Of a DNA stretch of 64,000 bases, positions 27,399-38,546 are shown in pieces. The stretch lies in the NCBI RefSeq assembly GCF_000730645.1, contig NZ_BBIU01000007.1, forward strand, positions 231,824 to 295,823, read 5' to 3'. Position 1 is the stretch's first letter, and the number at the start of each line of letters is the position of its first letter. This DNA is from Pseudomonas parafulva NBRC 16636 = DSM 17004. Lineage in GTDB: Bacteria > Pseudomonadota > Gammaproteobacteria > Pseudomonadales > Pseudomonadaceae. Both the position numbers and the translations under genes were made by a program. The notes under the pieces are model-generated. The model did no database searches. It had not been told where the DNA came from and worked only from the letters and a program-made list of their open reading frames with translations.

Positions 27399-28886
27399 TC
27401 ATTCCTGCTCGCTGAACGCCTGCTGCGCCTGCCAACCGCCCCCCAGTGCCGCCACCAGTTGCACACTGGCCACCAGGCGCCCTTGCAGCAGGTTCAGCGC
27501 ACTGCGTTCGTTGCTCAGGGCGGTAGCCTGCACGTTGACCACATCCAGGTAGCCGATCAGCCCCGCGCGGTACTGGTTCTCGGTCAGGCGCAGGGATTCG
27601 CGGGCCGCTTCCAGGGCTTCCTGGCGCACTACCGCTTCGTCACCATACACCTTCAACTGCACCAGCAGGTTTTCCACCTCCTTGAAGCCGTCCAGCACCG
27701 TCTGCCGGTACTGCGCCACGGTCTGGTCATACACCGCCACGGTACGGTCTACCTCGGCGCTGCGCTTGCCGGCATCGAACAGTGTGAGCGCCAGTTGCGG
27801 CCCCACGGACCAGTAACGGTTGGGCAATTCGATCCAGTTGCTGAAGCTGCTGCTGGAGTACCCGCCGTTCATGCTCAGGCTCAGGTCTGGGAAGTACGCG
27901 GCACGGGAAACGCCGATATTGGCGTTGGCCGCCATCACGTTGCGCTCGGCGGCTGCGATGTCGGGGCGCCTTTCGAGCAGCTGTGACGGCAACGCCACGG
28001 GTATCTGCGGCAAGGCCGGGATGTCCTTGCTATCGGCCAAGGCAAACTGCGCTGGCGTCTTGCCCAGCAACACAGCGATGGCGTTCTCGAACTGGGCACG
28101 CTGCCACGCCAGGTCGATCAGGTCGGCCTCAGTGCTCTTGAGCTGGGTACGCGCCTGGGCTACGGCATCGGGGCCGGCAATACCAGCACGGTACTGGTTC
28201 TGGTTCATGCGCAGCGACCGCTCGTAGGCGGCGACGGTGGCCTCCAGCAAGCGTTTCTGTTCGTCGATCACCCGCAGTTGCAGGTAGTTCTGCACCAGCT
28301 CGGACTGCTGGCTCAGGCGCATGGCCGCAAGGTCAGCCAGGCTGGCGTCGGCGCTGGCTTCGTTGGCATTGAGCGTTTCGCGCAGTTTGCCCCACAGGTC
28401 GATCTCCCAACTGACACCCAACTGGGCGTTGTAGGTATTGCGGATGCCGCTGCTGTTGGTAGACAAGCTGGAACTGGAACTGCCGGTGCCCTGGGCCGAG
28501 CGGTTCTTGTTAACGCTCAGGTTCAGGCTGGGGAACAAGCCGGCACGGCTGCTGCGCACCAACGCCTGGGCCTGGCGATACTGGGCTTCGGCCTGGGCAA
28601 CGCTCTGGTTATTGCTGTTGAGTTCCGCCACCAGCGCATTGAGCCGGGTGTCGCCGTAGATCTCCCACCAAGCGCCCCGGGCGATGGCATCGCCAGGCTT
28701 GGCAAGGGTCCAGCCGTCGGCATGCTTGAATTGCGCCGTGCCGGCAAGTTCAGGGCGATGGTAGTCGGGCGCCAGGGTGCAGGCGCTGAGCAGCGCCACG
28801 CTGAACGCGGCACCCAGCAGGCGCGAGCCGCGCCCGCGGGTCAGCACCTGCAAGGCACGGTGCAGTGGAGTCTTGGCAAAAGTCAT
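27399..28886 (-). CDS. opmB: Outer-membrane efflux channel lipoprotein (OpmB-type)
   Basis: 495 residues. The ATG at 28886 overlaps the muxC stop (ATGA), which decides the start against the longer frame to 28928. A lipoprotein signal LLSAC|TLAP anchors it to the outer membrane. Two OEP (TolC-like) repeats follow, with the coiled-coil patterns ALVAELNSNNQSVAQAEAQYRQAQA, ELVQNYLQLRVIDEQKRLLEATV and the late VDRTVAVYDQTVAQYRQTVLDGFKEVENLLVQ. It provides the exit duct for the MuxABC tripartite pump and is the last gene of the operon. Confidence 0.94.
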   Translation of the reverse strand: MTFAKTPLHRALQVLTRGRGSRLLGAAFSVALLSACTLAPDYHRPELAGTAQFKHADGWTLAKPGDAIARGAWWEIYGDTRLNALVAELNSNNQSVAQAEAQYRQAQALVRSSRAGLFPSLNLSVNKNRSAQGTGSSSSSLSTNSSGIRNTYNAQLGVSWEIDLWGKLRETLNANEASADASLADLAAMRLSQQSELVQNYLQLRVIDEQKRLLEATVAAYERSLRMNQNQYRAGIAGPDAVAQARTQLKSTEADLIDLAWQRAQFENAIAVLLGKTPAQFALADSKDIPALPQIPVALPSQLLERRPDIAAAERNVMAANANIGVSRAAYFPDLSLSMNGGYSSSSFSNWIELPNRYWSVGPQLALTLFDAGKRSAEVDRTVAVYDQTVAQYRQTVLDGFKEVENLLVQLKVYGDEAVVRQEALEAARESLRLTENQYRAGLIGYLDVVNVQATALSNERSALNLLQGRLVASVQLVAALGGGWQAQQAFSEQE

Positions 28887-31800
28887 AGCGGGGTTTCCAG
28901 TGCCGCGTCGGTGCGCACACCGCGCCAACGGTTGAAGCGGTGGCGCAGGCGGTCCAGGTACAGGTAGACCACCGGCGTCGTGTAAAGGGTCAGAATCTGG
29001 CTGAACACCAGGCCGCCGATGATGGTCAGCCCCAGGGGCTGGCGCATTTCCGCGCCTTCGGCCTGGCTCAGCAGCAACGGCAGCGCACCGAGTATGGCGG
29101 CCAGCGTGGTCATGAGGATTGGCCTTAGGCGCAGCAGGCAGGCCCGGCGGATCGACTCTTCGGGCGACAGGCCCTGGTGCCGCTCCAGTTGCAGCGCCAG
29201 GTCGATCATCAGGATGGCGTTCTTTTTCACCACGCCGATCAGCAGGAACAACCCCAGCAGCGAGATCAGGCTGAACTCGCCACCGGTCAGGTACAGCGCC
29301 AGCAGCGCGCCGACGCCGGCCGACGGCAAGGTCGACAGGATCGTCAGCGGGTGAATGTAGCTTTCGTAGAGAATGCCCAGCACCAGATACACCAGCACCA
29401 GCGCACCGAGAATCATGAAGGGCTGGCCTTCCTGCGTTTTGGCAAAGGCATCAGCCGTGCCACCCAGCTTGGCGATCACACCCTCTGGCAGCCCCAGTTT
29501 CGCCACGGCACGCTCCACGGCGGCCAGCGCCTGGTCGGGGCTGAACCCTTCGGCCACGTCGAAGGCGATGTCCTCGGAGGCGAACTGGTCTTCGTGGCTG
29601 ACACGGTCGTTGGCCAGGCTGTTCTCGTAATGCGCAATGGTCGACAGCGGCACCCGCGCGCCGTCTGCAGTGATGACCTGCACCTGCTCCAGGGTGCTGG
29701 GGTCCCAGGCATACTTGGGGTTTATTTCCAGCACCACCTGATACTGGTTGAGGCTGTCGTAGATGGTCGAGATCTGCCGCTGGCTGTAGGCGTTGTTCAG
29801 CACCGTGGTGACCATCTGCATGTCGATGCCCAGGCGCTTGGCCTGGTCCCGGTCGACCACCAGGGTCACCTGCTGGGTGCCGGCACCGTCGTGGGCGTCG
29901 ATCGCCGTCAGTTCAGGCAAGGCGCGCAGCGCCGCGACAACCTTCGGGAACCACAGGCGCAGGGCAGCCAGGTCGCCGCTCTGCAAGGTGTACAGGTACT
30001 GGGAAGAGCTCTGGTCCCTGCCGCCCCCGCCCAGTTGCAGGTCTTGGTCGGCCATCAGGAACAACCGCCCGCCCGGCACCTTGGGCATTTCCTTGCGCAG
30101 CCGCTCGATGACCTTTTGCGCATCGAGCTTGCGCTCGCCGATGGGCTTCAGGCGCACCAGCACCATGGCGTTGTTGGTGCCACTGTTGCCGCCGATAAAG
30201 CCGGCTACGCTCTGCACCGCCGGGTCGGCGAGCAAGGCGCGGCGATAGGTTTCCATCTTTGGCTGCATCACGCTGAACGACAGGCCGTCATCCCCCCGGA
30301 TGAAGCCCATCAGCTGACCGGTGTCCTGTTGCGGCATCAGGGTCTTGGGCACCACCACGTACAGCGCGATGTTCACGCCGATGGTGGCCAGCAGGCTGAG
30401 CAAGGTCAGGCGGCGATGGCGCAGGGCCCAACCCAGGCTGCGGTCGTAGGCGCCGACCATGCGCTGGTGCACCGCCTCGCTCCAGCGCTGCAGGCGGGTT
30501 TGCTCGGCCTGGTGCGGCTTGAGCCAGCGGGCGCAGAGCATGGGGGTGAGGGTCAGCGACACCAGCAGCGAGACCATGATCGCCGCCGCCAGGGTGATCG
30601 AGAACTCCTGGAACAGGTTGCGCACGATGCCACCCATGAACAGGATGGACACGAACACGGCTACCAGCGACACGTTCATCGACAGCAGCGTGAAGCCGAC
30701 TTCCTTGGCCCCCAGAAACGCCGCTTTCATCGGTGGCTGGCCGCCCTCGATGTGGCGGGAAATGTTCTCCAGCACCACGATGGCATCGTCCACCACCAGG
30801 CCAGTGGCCAGGATCAGCGCCATCAGTGACAGGTTGTTGAGCGAGAACCCGCACAGGTACATCACCGCGAAGGTACCTACCAGGGACACCGGCACCGCCA
30901 GGCTGGGGATCAGCGAAGCGCGCAGGCTACCCAGGAACAGGTACACCACAAGGATTACCAGTACCACGGCAATCAGCAGGGTGTGTTCGGCCTCCTTGAG
31001 GGTGGCCTTGATCACCGGTGAACGGTCCATGGCCACGTTCAGTTGCACGCTTGCCGGCAGCAGCGACTGCAAGGCGGGCAGTTGCGCCTTGATCTGGTCC
31101 ACGGTCTGGATGATGTTCGCGCCGGCCTGGCGGTTGACCACCAGCAGTACCGCGCTCTGATCGTTGAAGAAGCCACTGTTGTAGCGGTTTTCCACGCCAT
31201 CGGTGATGGTCGCCACATCGGACAGCCGCAGGAGGGTGCCATTCTGCTGGCGGATCACCACCGGCCCGTAATCCTGCGCACGCTCCAGTTGGTCGTTGGC
31301 GCGCACCTGCCAACTGCGCTCGGCATCCTCAACGAAGCCCATGGGCCGGCGCTGGTTGGCGTTGGCGACCGCAGTACGCACCTCGTCCAGCGACAGGCCG
31401 TACTGGCTGAGCAACTGTGGCTCCACAGAAATACGCACGGCCGGCAACGAGCTGCCGCCAATCTGCACCTCCCCTACCCCAGGCACCTGGGCCAGGCTCT
31501 GGGACAGGATCGTGTCGGCCAAGTCGTACAGCTGGCCTTTCTGCAACACATCCGAGGTCAGCGACAACACCATGACCGGTGCCTGGGACGGGTTGATCTT
31601 CTTGTAGGTGGGCATGCTGCGCATGCCACTGGGCAACAGGTTACGGGTGGCGTTGATGGCCGCCTGCACTTCGCGGGCCGCGCCATCGATGTCGCGCCCA
31701 AGCTCGAAACCGATGATCACCCGGGTAGAGCCCTGGTTGGAGCTGCTGGTGAGCGTGGTGACGCCCGCGATACTGCCCAGCTTGCGCTCCAGCGGCGTCG

Positions 31801-31990
31801 CGACCGTGGATGCCATGACCTCCGGGCTGGCACCGGGCAGGTTGGCCGACACGACGATTACCGGGAAGTCCATCTGCGGCAACGGCGACACTGGTAGCAG
31901 GCCGAAGCTCACGGCGCCCAGCAGCATGATGGCCAGGCTCAGCAGCATGGTCGCCACTGGCCGGCGAATGAAAGGACCAGAGAGGTTCAT
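28883..31990 (-). CDS. muxC: RND efflux transporter subunit MuxC
   Basis: 1035 residues with twelve membrane helices and two large periplasmic loops, the HAE1/RND plan. TM4 carries the proton-relay Asp pair in ATGLVVDDAIVVLENI. The N-terminus FIRRPVATMLLSLAIMLLGAVSFGLLPVSPLPQMDFP is typical of MdtC/MuxC subunits. MuxB and MuxC pair as a hetero-trimeric pump, as MdtB and MdtC do in E. coli. In P. aeruginosa MuxABC-OpmB contributes to resistance to aztreonam, macrolides, novobiocin and tetracycline (known of the family). It lies 31 bases downstream of muxB and overlaps opmB. Confidence 0.95.
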   Translation of the reverse strand: MNLSGPFIRRPVATMLLSLAIMLLGAVSFGLLPVSPLPQMDFPVIVVSANLPGASPEVMASTVATPLERKLGSIAGVTTLTSSSNQGSTRVIIGFELGRDIDGAAREVQAAINATRNLLPSGMRSMPTYKKINPSQAPVMVLSLTSDVLQKGQLYDLADTILSQSLAQVPGVGEVQIGGSSLPAVRISVEPQLLSQYGLSLDEVRTAVANANQRRPMGFVEDAERSWQVRANDQLERAQDYGPVVIRQQNGTLLRLSDVATITDGVENRYNSGFFNDQSAVLLVVNRQAGANIIQTVDQIKAQLPALQSLLPASVQLNVAMDRSPVIKATLKEAEHTLLIAVVLVILVVYLFLGSLRASLIPSLAVPVSLVGTFAVMYLCGFSLNNLSLMALILATGLVVDDAIVVLENISRHIEGGQPPMKAAFLGAKEVGFTLLSMNVSLVAVFVSILFMGGIVRNLFQEFSITLAAAIMVSLLVSLTLTPMLCARWLKPHQAEQTRLQRWSEAVHQRMVGAYDRSLGWALRHRRLTLLSLLATIGVNIALYVVVPKTLMPQQDTGQLMGFIRGDDGLSFSVMQPKMETYRRALLADPAVQSVAGFIGGNSGTNNAMVLVRLKPIGERKLDAQKVIERLRKEMPKVPGGRLFLMADQDLQLGGGGRDQSSSQYLYTLQSGDLAALRLWFPKVVAALRALPELTAIDAHDGAGTQQVTLVVDRDQAKRLGIDMQMVTTVLNNAYSQRQISTIYDSLNQYQVVLEINPKYAWDPSTLEQVQVITADGARVPLSTIAHYENSLANDRVSHEDQFASEDIAFDVAEGFSPDQALAAVERAVAKLGLPEGVIAKLGGTADAFAKTQEGQPFMILGALVLVYLVLGILYESYIHPLTILSTLPSAGVGALLALYLTGGEFSLISLLGLFLLIGVVKKNAILMIDLALQLERHQGLSPEESIRRACLLRLRPILMTTLAAILGALPLLLSQAEGAEMRQPLGLTIIGGLVFSQILTLYTTPVVYLYLDRLRHRFNRWRGVRTDAALETPL

Positions 31991-32021
31991 CGGCCACTCC
32001 CTGGCACTGGTGTCAGGGCCC

Positions 32022-35000
32022 TCATACCGGCTCCTGCACCGGGCGCTGCCTGCCGAAACGGCGTGCCAGGCGGTCGAAGTACAGGTAGATGACTGGCGTG
32101 GTGAACAGTGTCAGCACCTGGCTGACCAGCAACCCGCCGACCATCACCAGGCCCAGCGGCTGGCGCAATTCAGCGCCGGAGCCTGTGGCCAGCATCAGCG
32201 GCACTGCGCCGAACAGCGCGGCCAGGGTGGTCATCAGAATGGGCCGGAAACGCAGCAGCGCCGCTTGATAGATAGCGTCCCGTGGGGCCATGCCCTGATG
32301 CCGCTCCGCCTCCAGGGCGAAGTCGATCATCATGATGGCGTTTTTCTTGACGATCCCGATCAGCAGGATGATGCCGATGATGGCGATCATGCCCAGGTCG
32401 TTGCCACTGATCAGCAAGGCCAACAGGGCCCCAACCGCCGCAGAGGGCAAGGTTGAAAGAATGGTCACCGGGTGGATGTAACTCTCGTACAGCACGCCCA
32501 GCACGATGTACATGGTCACCACCGCCGCCAGAATCAGCAGCAAGGTGCTGGACAGCGAAGCCTGGAACGCCTGCGCGGCGCCCTGGAAACGGGTTTGCAC
32601 GCCCAAGGGCATGCCGATGGCCTGTTGCACCTGCTCGATCACCTGCACCGCTTCGCCTAGCGAGGCGCCATGGGCCAGGTTGAACGACAGGGTCACCGCC
32701 GGGAACTGGCCAATATGGGAAATGGCCAGCTGTGCCTGGCGTTGCTCGATGCGCGCCAGCGCCGAGAGCCGCACCTGGCCACCCTCGCTGGCCTTCACGT
32801 GAATCGACTCCAGGGCCTGCGGGCCGATCACCGCGGCGTCCTCGGCCTGCAACACCACCCGGTACTGGCTGGCCTGGGTGTAGATGGTGGAGATCTGCCG
32901 CTGGCCGAAAGCGTCATACAGTGCGTTGGTGATCTGCGACACGCTTACGCCCAGGCGGCTGGCCAGGTCCCGGTCTATGACCAGGTACACCTGCAGGCCT
33001 TGGTCCTGCAGGTCGCTGGCCACGTCGGCCAGTTCCGGGCGTTGCTGCAAGGCCTGCACCAGCTTGCCGCTCCACTGGCCCAGCAGGTCGGCATCCGGTG
33101 AAGACAGGGTGAACTGGTACTGGGTACGGCTGACCCGGTCCTCGATGCTCAGGTCCTGCACCGGCTGCATGAACAGGCGGATGCCCACCAGCTTGTCGAG
33201 CTTGGGCTGCAGGCGGCTGATCACCTCGCTGGCGGTAACGTCACGGTCACCGTGGGGCTTGAGGTTGATCAGCAAGCGGCCGCTGTTGAGGGTGGCGTTG
33301 TCGCCGTCCACGCCAATGTAGGACGACAGGCTCTGCACCGCAGGGTCCTGCAGGATAACCCGGCTCAAGGCTTGCTGCCGCTCGCTCATGGCGGCGAACG
33401 AGGTGGACTGTGGCGCCTCGGAGATACCCTGGATAACGCCGGTGTCCTGCACCGGGAAGAAGCCCTTGGGCACCACCATATACAGGATCACGGTGAGCGC
33501 CAGGCTCGCCACGGCCACCAGCAGGGTCAGCGGCTGGCGCTTGAGCACCCATTGCAGGGCATTGCCGTAGTGCTTGATCAGCCAGTCGATCCAGGCGCCG
33601 CTGGCACGGTAGAAGCGCCCCTTCTCCTCGGGCGTGGGCTCGCGCTTGAGCAGCCGTGCGCACATCATCGGGGTGAGGGTTAGCGACACCACCAGGGAAA
33701 TCAGGATCGCCACTGCCAGGGTGATGGCGAATTCCCGGAACAGGCGGCCCACCACATCGGCCATGAACAGCAGCGGGATGAGCACGGCAATCAGCGAGAA
33801 GGTCAGGGAAATGAGGGTGAAGCCGATCTGCCGCGCACCCTTCAGGGCCGCCTGCATCGGCGTTTCGCCTTCTTCGATGTGCCGGGAAATGTTCTCCAGC
33901 ATGACGATGGCATCATCCACCACAAAGCCGGTGGCGATGGTCAGGGCCATCAGGGTGAGGTTGTTCACCGAGAACCCTGCCAGGTACATGACCCCGAAGG
34001 TGCCGACCAGCGACAACGGCACTGCAATCGACGGGATGAGGGTTGCGCTGACCCGGCGCAGAAACAGGAACGTCACCATCACCACCAGGGCGATGGCGAT
34101 CAGCAGTTCATGCTGCACGTCGCGCACGGCGGCGCGGATCGTCTGGGTGCGGTCGGTGAGCACTGACACGTCCAGGCCGGCAGGCAGGTTGTCGGTGATC
34201 GACGGCAGCAGGCCCTTGATGCGGTCCACCACCTCGATCACGTTGGCACCGGGCTGGCGCTGAATGTTCAGCAGCACCGCGTGGTTTTCGTTGGCCCAGG
34301 CGGCCAGGCGCTCGTTTTCGGCGCCGTCGACGATTTCGGCGACGTCTTTCAGGCGCAGGGGTGCGCCGTTCTTGTACGTGAGGATAAGGTTGGCGTATTC
34401 CGCGGGCGAGCGCAGCTGGTCGTTGGCGTCGAGCATGGACACCCGCGTAGGGCCGTCAAAGTTGCCTTTGGGCTGGTTGACGTTGGAGGCGCCAATGAGG
34501 GTGCGCACGTCTTCCAGGTTGAGCCCGTTGGCAGCCAGGGCATCGACGTTGACCTTGATGCGCACGGCCTGGCGCTGGCCACCGGCGATGCTCACCATGC
34601 CCACCCCGCTGATCTGCGCCAGCTTTTGCGCGACGCGGGTATCGACCAGGTCGTTCAGCTTGGGCAGCGGCATGGTCTTGCTGGAAATGGCCAGGGTCAG
34701 CACCGGGGTGTCGGCGGGGTTGACCTTGTTGTACACCGGCGGTGCCGGCAGGTCGCTCGGCAGCAGGTTGCTGGCCGCGTTGATGGCCGCCTGCACCTGT
34801 TGCTCGGCGACGTCCATGTTCATATCGAGGTTGAAGCGCAGGGTAAGCACCGAGGCGCCACCGGAGCTGGTCGACGCCATTTGCTCAAGGCCCGGCATCT
34901 GGCCGAACTGCCGTTCCAGCGGTGCGGTGACCGCGCTGGTCATCACCTGTGGGCTGGCGCCAGGGTACAGCGTCATGACCCTGATGGTGGGGTAATCCAC

Positions 35001-35117
35001 TTGCGGCAAGGCAGACACCGGCAGCAGGCGGTAGGCAATCAAACCGGCCAGCACGATGGCCAGCATGCTCAGGGTGGTGGCGACCGGCCGCAGGATGAAC
35101 AGGCGCGAGAGGTTCAT
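32022..35117 (-). CDS. muxB: RND efflux transporter subunit MuxB
   Basis: 1031 residues with the RND fold. TM4 has the proton-translocation Asp pair in [16 protein letters not shown]. The start [24 protein letters not shown] and [21 protein letters not shown] are characteristic of MdtB/MuxB. It is a paralogue of the following muxC gene, and the two are expected to assemble in one trimer. Its start overlaps the muxA stop by four bases, so it is translationally coupled to the adaptor. Confidence 0.95.
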   Translation of the reverse strand: MNLSRLFILRPVATTLSMLAIVLAGLIAYRLLPVSALPQVDYPTIRVMTLYPGASPQVMTSAVTAPLERQFGQMPGLEQMASTSSGGASVLTLRFNLDMNMDVAEQQVQAAINAASNLLPSDLPAPPVYNKVNPADTPVLTLAISSKTMPLPKLNDLVDTRVAQKLAQISGVGMVSIAGGQRQAVRIKVNVDALAANGLNLEDVRTLIGASNVNQPKGNFDGPTRVSMLDANDQLRSPAEYANLILTYKNGAPLRLKDVAEIVDGAENERLAAWANENHAVLLNIQRQPGANVIEVVDRIKGLLPSITDNLPAGLDVSVLTDRTQTIRAAVRDVQHELLIAIALVVMVTFLFLRRVSATLIPSIAVPLSLVGTFGVMYLAGFSVNNLTLMALTIATGFVVDDAIVMLENISRHIEEGETPMQAALKGARQIGFTLISLTFSLIAVLIPLLFMADVVGRLFREFAITLAVAILISLVVSLTLTPMMCARLLKREPTPEEKGRFYRASGAWIDWLIKHYGNALQWVLKRQPLTLLVAVASLALTVILYMVVPKGFFPVQDTGVIQGISEAPQSTSFAAMSERQQALSRVILQDPAVQSLSSYIGVDGDNATLNSGRLLINLKPHGDRDVTASEVISRLQPKLDKLVGIRLFMQPVQDLSIEDRVSRTQYQFTLSSPDADLLGQWSGKLVQALQQRPELADVASDLQDQGLQVYLVIDRDLASRLGVSVSQITNALYDAFGQRQISTIYTQASQYRVVLQAEDAAVIGPQALESIHVKASEGGQVRLSALARIEQRQAQLAISHIGQFPAVTLSFNLAHGASLGEAVQVIEQVQQAIGMPLGVQTRFQGAAQAFQASLSSTLLLILAAVVTMYIVLGVLYESYIHPVTILSTLPSAAVGALLALLISGNDLGMIAIIGIILLIGIVKKNAIMMIDFALEAERHQGMAPRDAIYQAALLRFRPILMTTLAALFGAVPLMLATGSGAELRQPLGLVMVGGLLVSQVLTLFTTPVIYLYFDRLARRFGRQRPVQEPV

Positions 35118-36379
35118 GCGCCCGCCTTGCCTGCCGTGTCAGCGGACTGCGCCGAACCCTTGGTGTCCTGGCCCTGCAGGTGCTGGCCAGGCGTGGCCGG
35201 TACCTGGGCGCTGTCGTCGACCACATCCACCTTGGTGCCTTCACGCAGGCGGTCGGTGCCCTCCAGCACCAACCGGTCCCCGGCGGCGAGGCCTTCGAGC
35301 ACCACGCTGTTCTCCCCGTCGCTGGGGCCCACTTTCAGCTTGCGGATGTTCACGGTGTTCTCGGCGTTGACCACATAGGCAAACGTGCCGTCGGTGCCAA
35401 ACTGAATGGCCGCAGCAGGCGCCATTACCACTTGCTTGAGTGTGTCGGCCAGCAAGCGCACGTTGACGAACTGGTTGGGGAACAGGGCCATGTCCTTGTT
35501 CTGGAAGCGGCCCTTGAACTTCAAGGTGCCAGTGGTGGTGTCGATCTGGTTGTCGATGCTGCCCAGCACACCGGTAGCCTGCAGCTTGCTGTCACTGCGG
35601 TCCCAAGCCTCCACGGGCAGGCTGGCGCCGCTGCGGTAGCGCTCCAGCACCGTGCCCAGCTCGGTTTCAGGCAAGGTGAACGCGACGTTGATCGGTTCGG
35701 TCTGGGTGATGATGACCAACGCGGTGGAGTCGTTGGCCGCCACGAGGTTGCCGAGGTCGAGCTGGCGCAGGCCGACGCGGCCACTGATGGGCGCGCGAAT
35801 CTGGGTGAAGTCGAGGTTCAGCCGGGCATCATTGACCTGCGCCTGGTTGGTCTTGACCAAGCCCTGGAACTGCGCCACTTGTGCCTGGGCGGTGTCGAGC
35901 GTCTGCTTGGCGATGCTGTCTTCGGCGAACAGGCCCTTGTAGCGGGCCAGGTCAACCTGGGCGTTTTGCAACTGGGCCTGGTTTTGCGCCAGCGTACCTT
36001 CGGCTTGCTGCAGGGCGATGCGATAGGGGCGCGGGTCGATCTCGGCCAGCAGGTCGCCTGCCTTGACGTGCTGCCCTTCCTTGAAGTGAATCTTCACCAG
36101 CTCCCCGGCCACGCGGCTGCGCACGTTGACCGTATTCGTGGCCGTTACCGTGCCCAACGCTTTGTAGTACAGCGGGAAATCACCCACTTTGACGGGTTCG
36201 ACACGGACCGGTACCGGGTCGCTGGAAGCACCGAAGCCAGGGCGCCCACCCTGCCGACCGGCGTCTTTACCGGGCGCGCTCGAGGCTGGCCAGAGCCACC
36301 AGGCCAGGGCTGCGATCAGCAACACGATCAACAGGCCGACGAGCCAGCGACGGGAGGAGCGGGATTTGGGCGCTTGCAT
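35114..36379 (-). CDS. muxA: RND efflux periplasmic adaptor MuxA
   Basis: 421 residues. An N-terminal membrane anchor ([20 protein letters not shown]) is followed by a lipoyl-like half ([37 protein letters not shown]), a helical hairpin that docks on OpmB, and the second lipoyl half with the [21 protein letters not shown] pattern. Beta-barrel and membrane-proximal domains come after. MdtA/MuxA-type adaptors join the inner RND pump to the outer channel. It is the first gene of muxABC-opmB. A CpxR-like direct repeat lies about 80 bases upstream. Confidence 0.95.
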   Translation of the reverse strand: MQAPKSRSSRRWLVGLLIVLLIAALAWWLWPASSAPGKDAGRQGGRPGFGASSDPVPVRVEPVKVGDFPLYYKALGTVTATNTVNVRSRVAGELVKIHFKEGQHVKAGDLLAEIDPRPYRIALQQAEGTLAQNQAQLQNAQVDLARYKGLFAEDSIAKQTLDTAQAQVAQFQGLVKTNQAQVNDARLNLDFTQIRAPISGRVGLRQLDLGNLVAANDSTALVIITQTEPINVAFTLPETELGTVLERYRSGASLPVEAWDRSDSKLQATGVLGSIDNQIDTTTGTLKFKGRFQNKDMALFPNQFVNVRLLADTLKQVVMAPAAAIQFGTDGTFAYVVNAENTVNIRKLKVGPSDGENSVVLEGLAAGDRLVLEGTDRLREGTKVDVVDDSAQVPATPGQHLQGQDTKGSAQSADTAGKAGA

Positions 36380-36457
36380 GGGTTGAACGAGCCTTGTTCG
36401 GAGTGACGACTTGGAGAGGATGAACGATAAGCACTATCGACGGCTAAGCAAAGGGCC

Positions 36458-36473
36458 TTTACCAGAGGTTTAC
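36458..36473 (-). promoter_or_regulatory. CpxR-like direct repeat upstream of muxA
   Basis: On the minus strand GTAAA-N6-GTAAA is present in the muxA upstream region (the plus strand has TTTAC at 36458-36462 and 36469-36473). CpxR binds GTAAA-N4-8-GTAAA, most often N5. The two halves are 11 bases apart, one helical turn. In P. aeruginosa CpxR has been reported to control RND pump genes, and I recall muxA among them, so this is plausible. Confidence 0.5.
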
Positions 36474-36512
36474 CTTTGCCTGACGTTGGCAAGGCCCTGA
36501 ACTTTAAATGAA

Positions 36513-36540
36513 AACGGCCCGGAAAGCGTTCCGGGCCGTT
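36513..36540 (-). terminator. Rho-independent terminator of tpx
   Basis: A perfect 12-base stem, AACGGCCCGGAA (36513-36524) with TTCCGGGCCGTT (36529-36540), and a four-base loop. On the minus strand it is followed by TTTTC, and it lies 60 bases beyond the tpx stop. It also insulates the divergent-side muxA promoter region from tpx transcription. Confidence 0.85.
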
Positions 36541-36600
36541 ACAGGGTGTTGCGTGTGGCGCAGGGTGGCAGCACAAGCGCAGCCACCCTGCCCTGCCCCC

Positions 36601-37101
36601 TTACTTCAGGGCAGCCAGCGCGGCCTCGTAGTTGGGTTCGTTGCCGATTTCGGCAACCAGCTCGCTGTGCAGCACCTTGTCATTTTCATCCAGCACCACC
36701 ACAGCGCGGGCGGCCAGGCCGGCCAGCGGGCCGTCAGCAATGGCTACGCCGTACTGCTCGAGGAACTCGCGGCCACGCAAGGTCGACAGGTTCTTCACGT
36801 TTTCCAGGCCCTCGGCACCGCAGAAGCGCGCCTGGGCGAATGGCAGGTCGGCGGAGATGCACAGCACAACGGTGTTGTTCAGGTCATTGGCCTGTTGGTT
36901 GAACTTGCGCACCGAGGTAGCGCAGGTTGGCGTGTCAACGCTTGGGAAGATGTTCAGCACCTTGCGCTGGCCAGCGTAGTCTTTCAGCGACTTGTCAGCC
37001 AGGCCTTCGCCGACCAGGGAGAACGCCGGCGCCTGGGCACCAGTTTGTGGCAGGTTGCCGTTGACTTGGACCGGGTTGCCTTTGAGAGTCACTTGAGCCA
37101 T
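36601..37101 (-). CDS. tpx: Thiol peroxidase (atypical 2-Cys peroxiredoxin)
   Basis: 166 residues, the standard length. It reduces hydrogen and alkyl peroxides using thioredoxin. The peroxidatic cysteine is C60 in [14 protein letters not shown] and the resolving cysteine is C94 in ARFCGAEGL, the spacing that defines Tpx. The conserved opening [27 protein letters not shown] is present. The gene stands alone between two terminators, as expected for an oxidative-stress gene with its own promoter. Confidence 0.97.
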   Translation of the reverse strand: MAQVTLKGNPVQVNGNLPQTGAQAPAFSLVGEGLADKSLKDYAGQRKVLNIFPSVDTPTCATSVRKFNQQANDLNNTVVLCISADLPFAQARFCGAEGLENVKNLSTLRGREFLEQYGVAIADGPLAGLAARAVVVLDENDKVLHSELVAEIGNEPNYEAALAALK

Positions 37102-37212
37102 GACGAAATCCTTTATGGAGGGTGTGTAAAGGACAGTGAGTTAAGCATGAAGGCAGCCGAGTGCCTATGGGTTGGCTTGAAAATGTTCGATAGCCGCACA
37201 AAGGGTACGGGC

Positions 37213-37248
37213 AAAAAAATGCCCGGGCCGCTTGTAGCAGCCCAGGCA
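37213..37248 (-). terminator. Rho-independent terminator of sdaC
   Basis: On the minus strand a nine-base stem (TGCCTGGGC with GCCCGGGCA, one G-U pair) around an 11-base loop is followed directly by seven T. It lies 18 bases after the sdaC stop, an ideal intrinsic terminator. Confidence 0.92.
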
Positions 37249-37265
37249 CGGTTACAGCGTGCTGG

Positions 37266-38546
37266 TTAGCCCAGCAGGCCGTACACAACCGAGGTCAGCG
37301 CCACCAGGCCGATGACCGTGACAAACACGTTGGACAACGCCCCACTGTACTTGCGCATGGAAGGCACGCGGCGGATGGCGTACATCGGCATCAGGAACAG
37401 CAGCACGGCGATCACCGGGCCGCCCCACGACTCGATCATGCCGAGAATGCTCGGGTTGAGCGTGGCAACGATCCAGCACACCACCAGCATCAGTGCGGCC
37501 ACCACACGGTCCAGCGCCTTGCTGCCCAGGCGCGCACCCGACTTGGCGAAGATGCCTTTCAGGCCTTCGCTGGCGCCGATGTAGTGCCCCAGGAACGACT
37601 TGGCGATGGCAATGAAGGCAATCAGTGGTGCCGCGAACGCAATGGTCGGGTTGCTGAAGTGGTTGGCCAGGTACGACAGAATAGACAGGTTCTGGGCCTT
37701 GGCTTCAGCCAACTGTGCGCTGTCGAGGGTTAATACGCAGCTGAATACGAAGAACAGCACCATCGCCACCATCAGCAGGTGAGCACGCGCCAGGATCTGA
37801 CCGCTGCGGGCGTCGGCATGCTCACCGTAACGGCGCTTCTGGTCGACGGCGAAGGCCGAGATGATCGGTGAGTGGTTGAACGAGAACACCATCACCGGGA
37901 TTGCCAGCCAAACGGTGTGCAAGAACGCCGACCCGCTTGGGACCTGGTGGGCGCTGTCGAGGATGCCGCCCGTCCAGTGCGGCACCAGGTACAGGCCCAG
38001 CAGCGCCAGGGCGACGATGAAGGGGTACACCAGCAGGCTCATGATACGGACCGTGGCTTGCTCGCCGCAGCGCACAATGGCCAGCAGGCCGAGGATCAGC
38101 ACCAGCGAGAGCACGGCGCGGGGCGGTGGCGCCATGTGCAGTTGGTGCTCCATGAAGCTGCTGACGGTGTTGGTCAGGGCAACACTGTAGATGAGCAGAA
38201 TGGGGAAAATGGCGAAGAAGTACAGCACGGTGATCAAGGCACCGGCCTTGATCCCGAAGTGTTCTTCGACCACCTCGGTGATGTCCCCGCCGTTGCGCCC
38301 GGACAGCACGAAACGGGTCAGCCCGCGGTGGGCGTAATAGGTCATCGGGAAGGCCAGTGCGGCCAGCACAAGCAGCGGCCAGAAGCCGCCCAAACCGGCA
38401 TTGATGGGCAGGAACAGGGTTCCAGCGCCAATGGCTGTGCCGAACAGGCCCAGCATCCAGGTAGTGTCGTGACGCGACCAGTTGCCAAGGGTGGCGGCGG
38501 TCGATTCTGCATGGCGTTGCTGAACGCCTTGGGCCTGCTCATTCAT
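37266..38546 (-). CDS. sdaC: HAAAP-family serine transporter (SdaC-like)
   Basis: 426 residues from the ATG at 38546; the longer frame to 38825 is noncoding and overlaps the neighbour. It has eleven hydrophobic segments. The sequence runs closely parallel to E. coli SdaC: TWMLGLFGTAIGAGTLFLPINAG, FPMTYYAHRGLTRFVLSG, DITEVVEEHFG, AIPVMVFSFNHSPIISAFAV and ATLNPSILGMIESWGGPVIA. SdaC imports L-serine by proton symport, and some relatives take D-serine or threonine. It is monocistronic with a strong terminator. There is no serine deaminase next to it. Confidence 0.92.
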   Translation of the reverse strand: MNEQAQGVQQRHAESTAATLGNWSRHDTTWMLGLFGTAIGAGTLFLPINAGLGGFWPLLVLAALAFPMTYYAHRGLTRFVLSGRNGGDITEVVEEHFGIKAGALITVLYFFAIFPILLIYSVALTNTVSSFMEHQLHMAPPPRAVLSLVLILGLLAIVRCGEQATVRIMSLLVYPFIVALALLGLYLVPHWTGGILDSAHQVPSGSAFLHTVWLAIPVMVFSFNHSPIISAFAVDQKRRYGEHADARSGQILARAHLLMVAMVLFFVFSCVLTLDSAQLAEAKAQNLSILSYLANHFSNPTIAFAAPLIAFIAIAKSFLGHYIGASEGLKGIFAKSGARLGSKALDRVVAALMLVVCWIVATLNPSILGMIESWGGPVIAVLLFLMPMYAIRRVPSMRKYSGALSNVFVTVIGLVALTSVVYGLLG

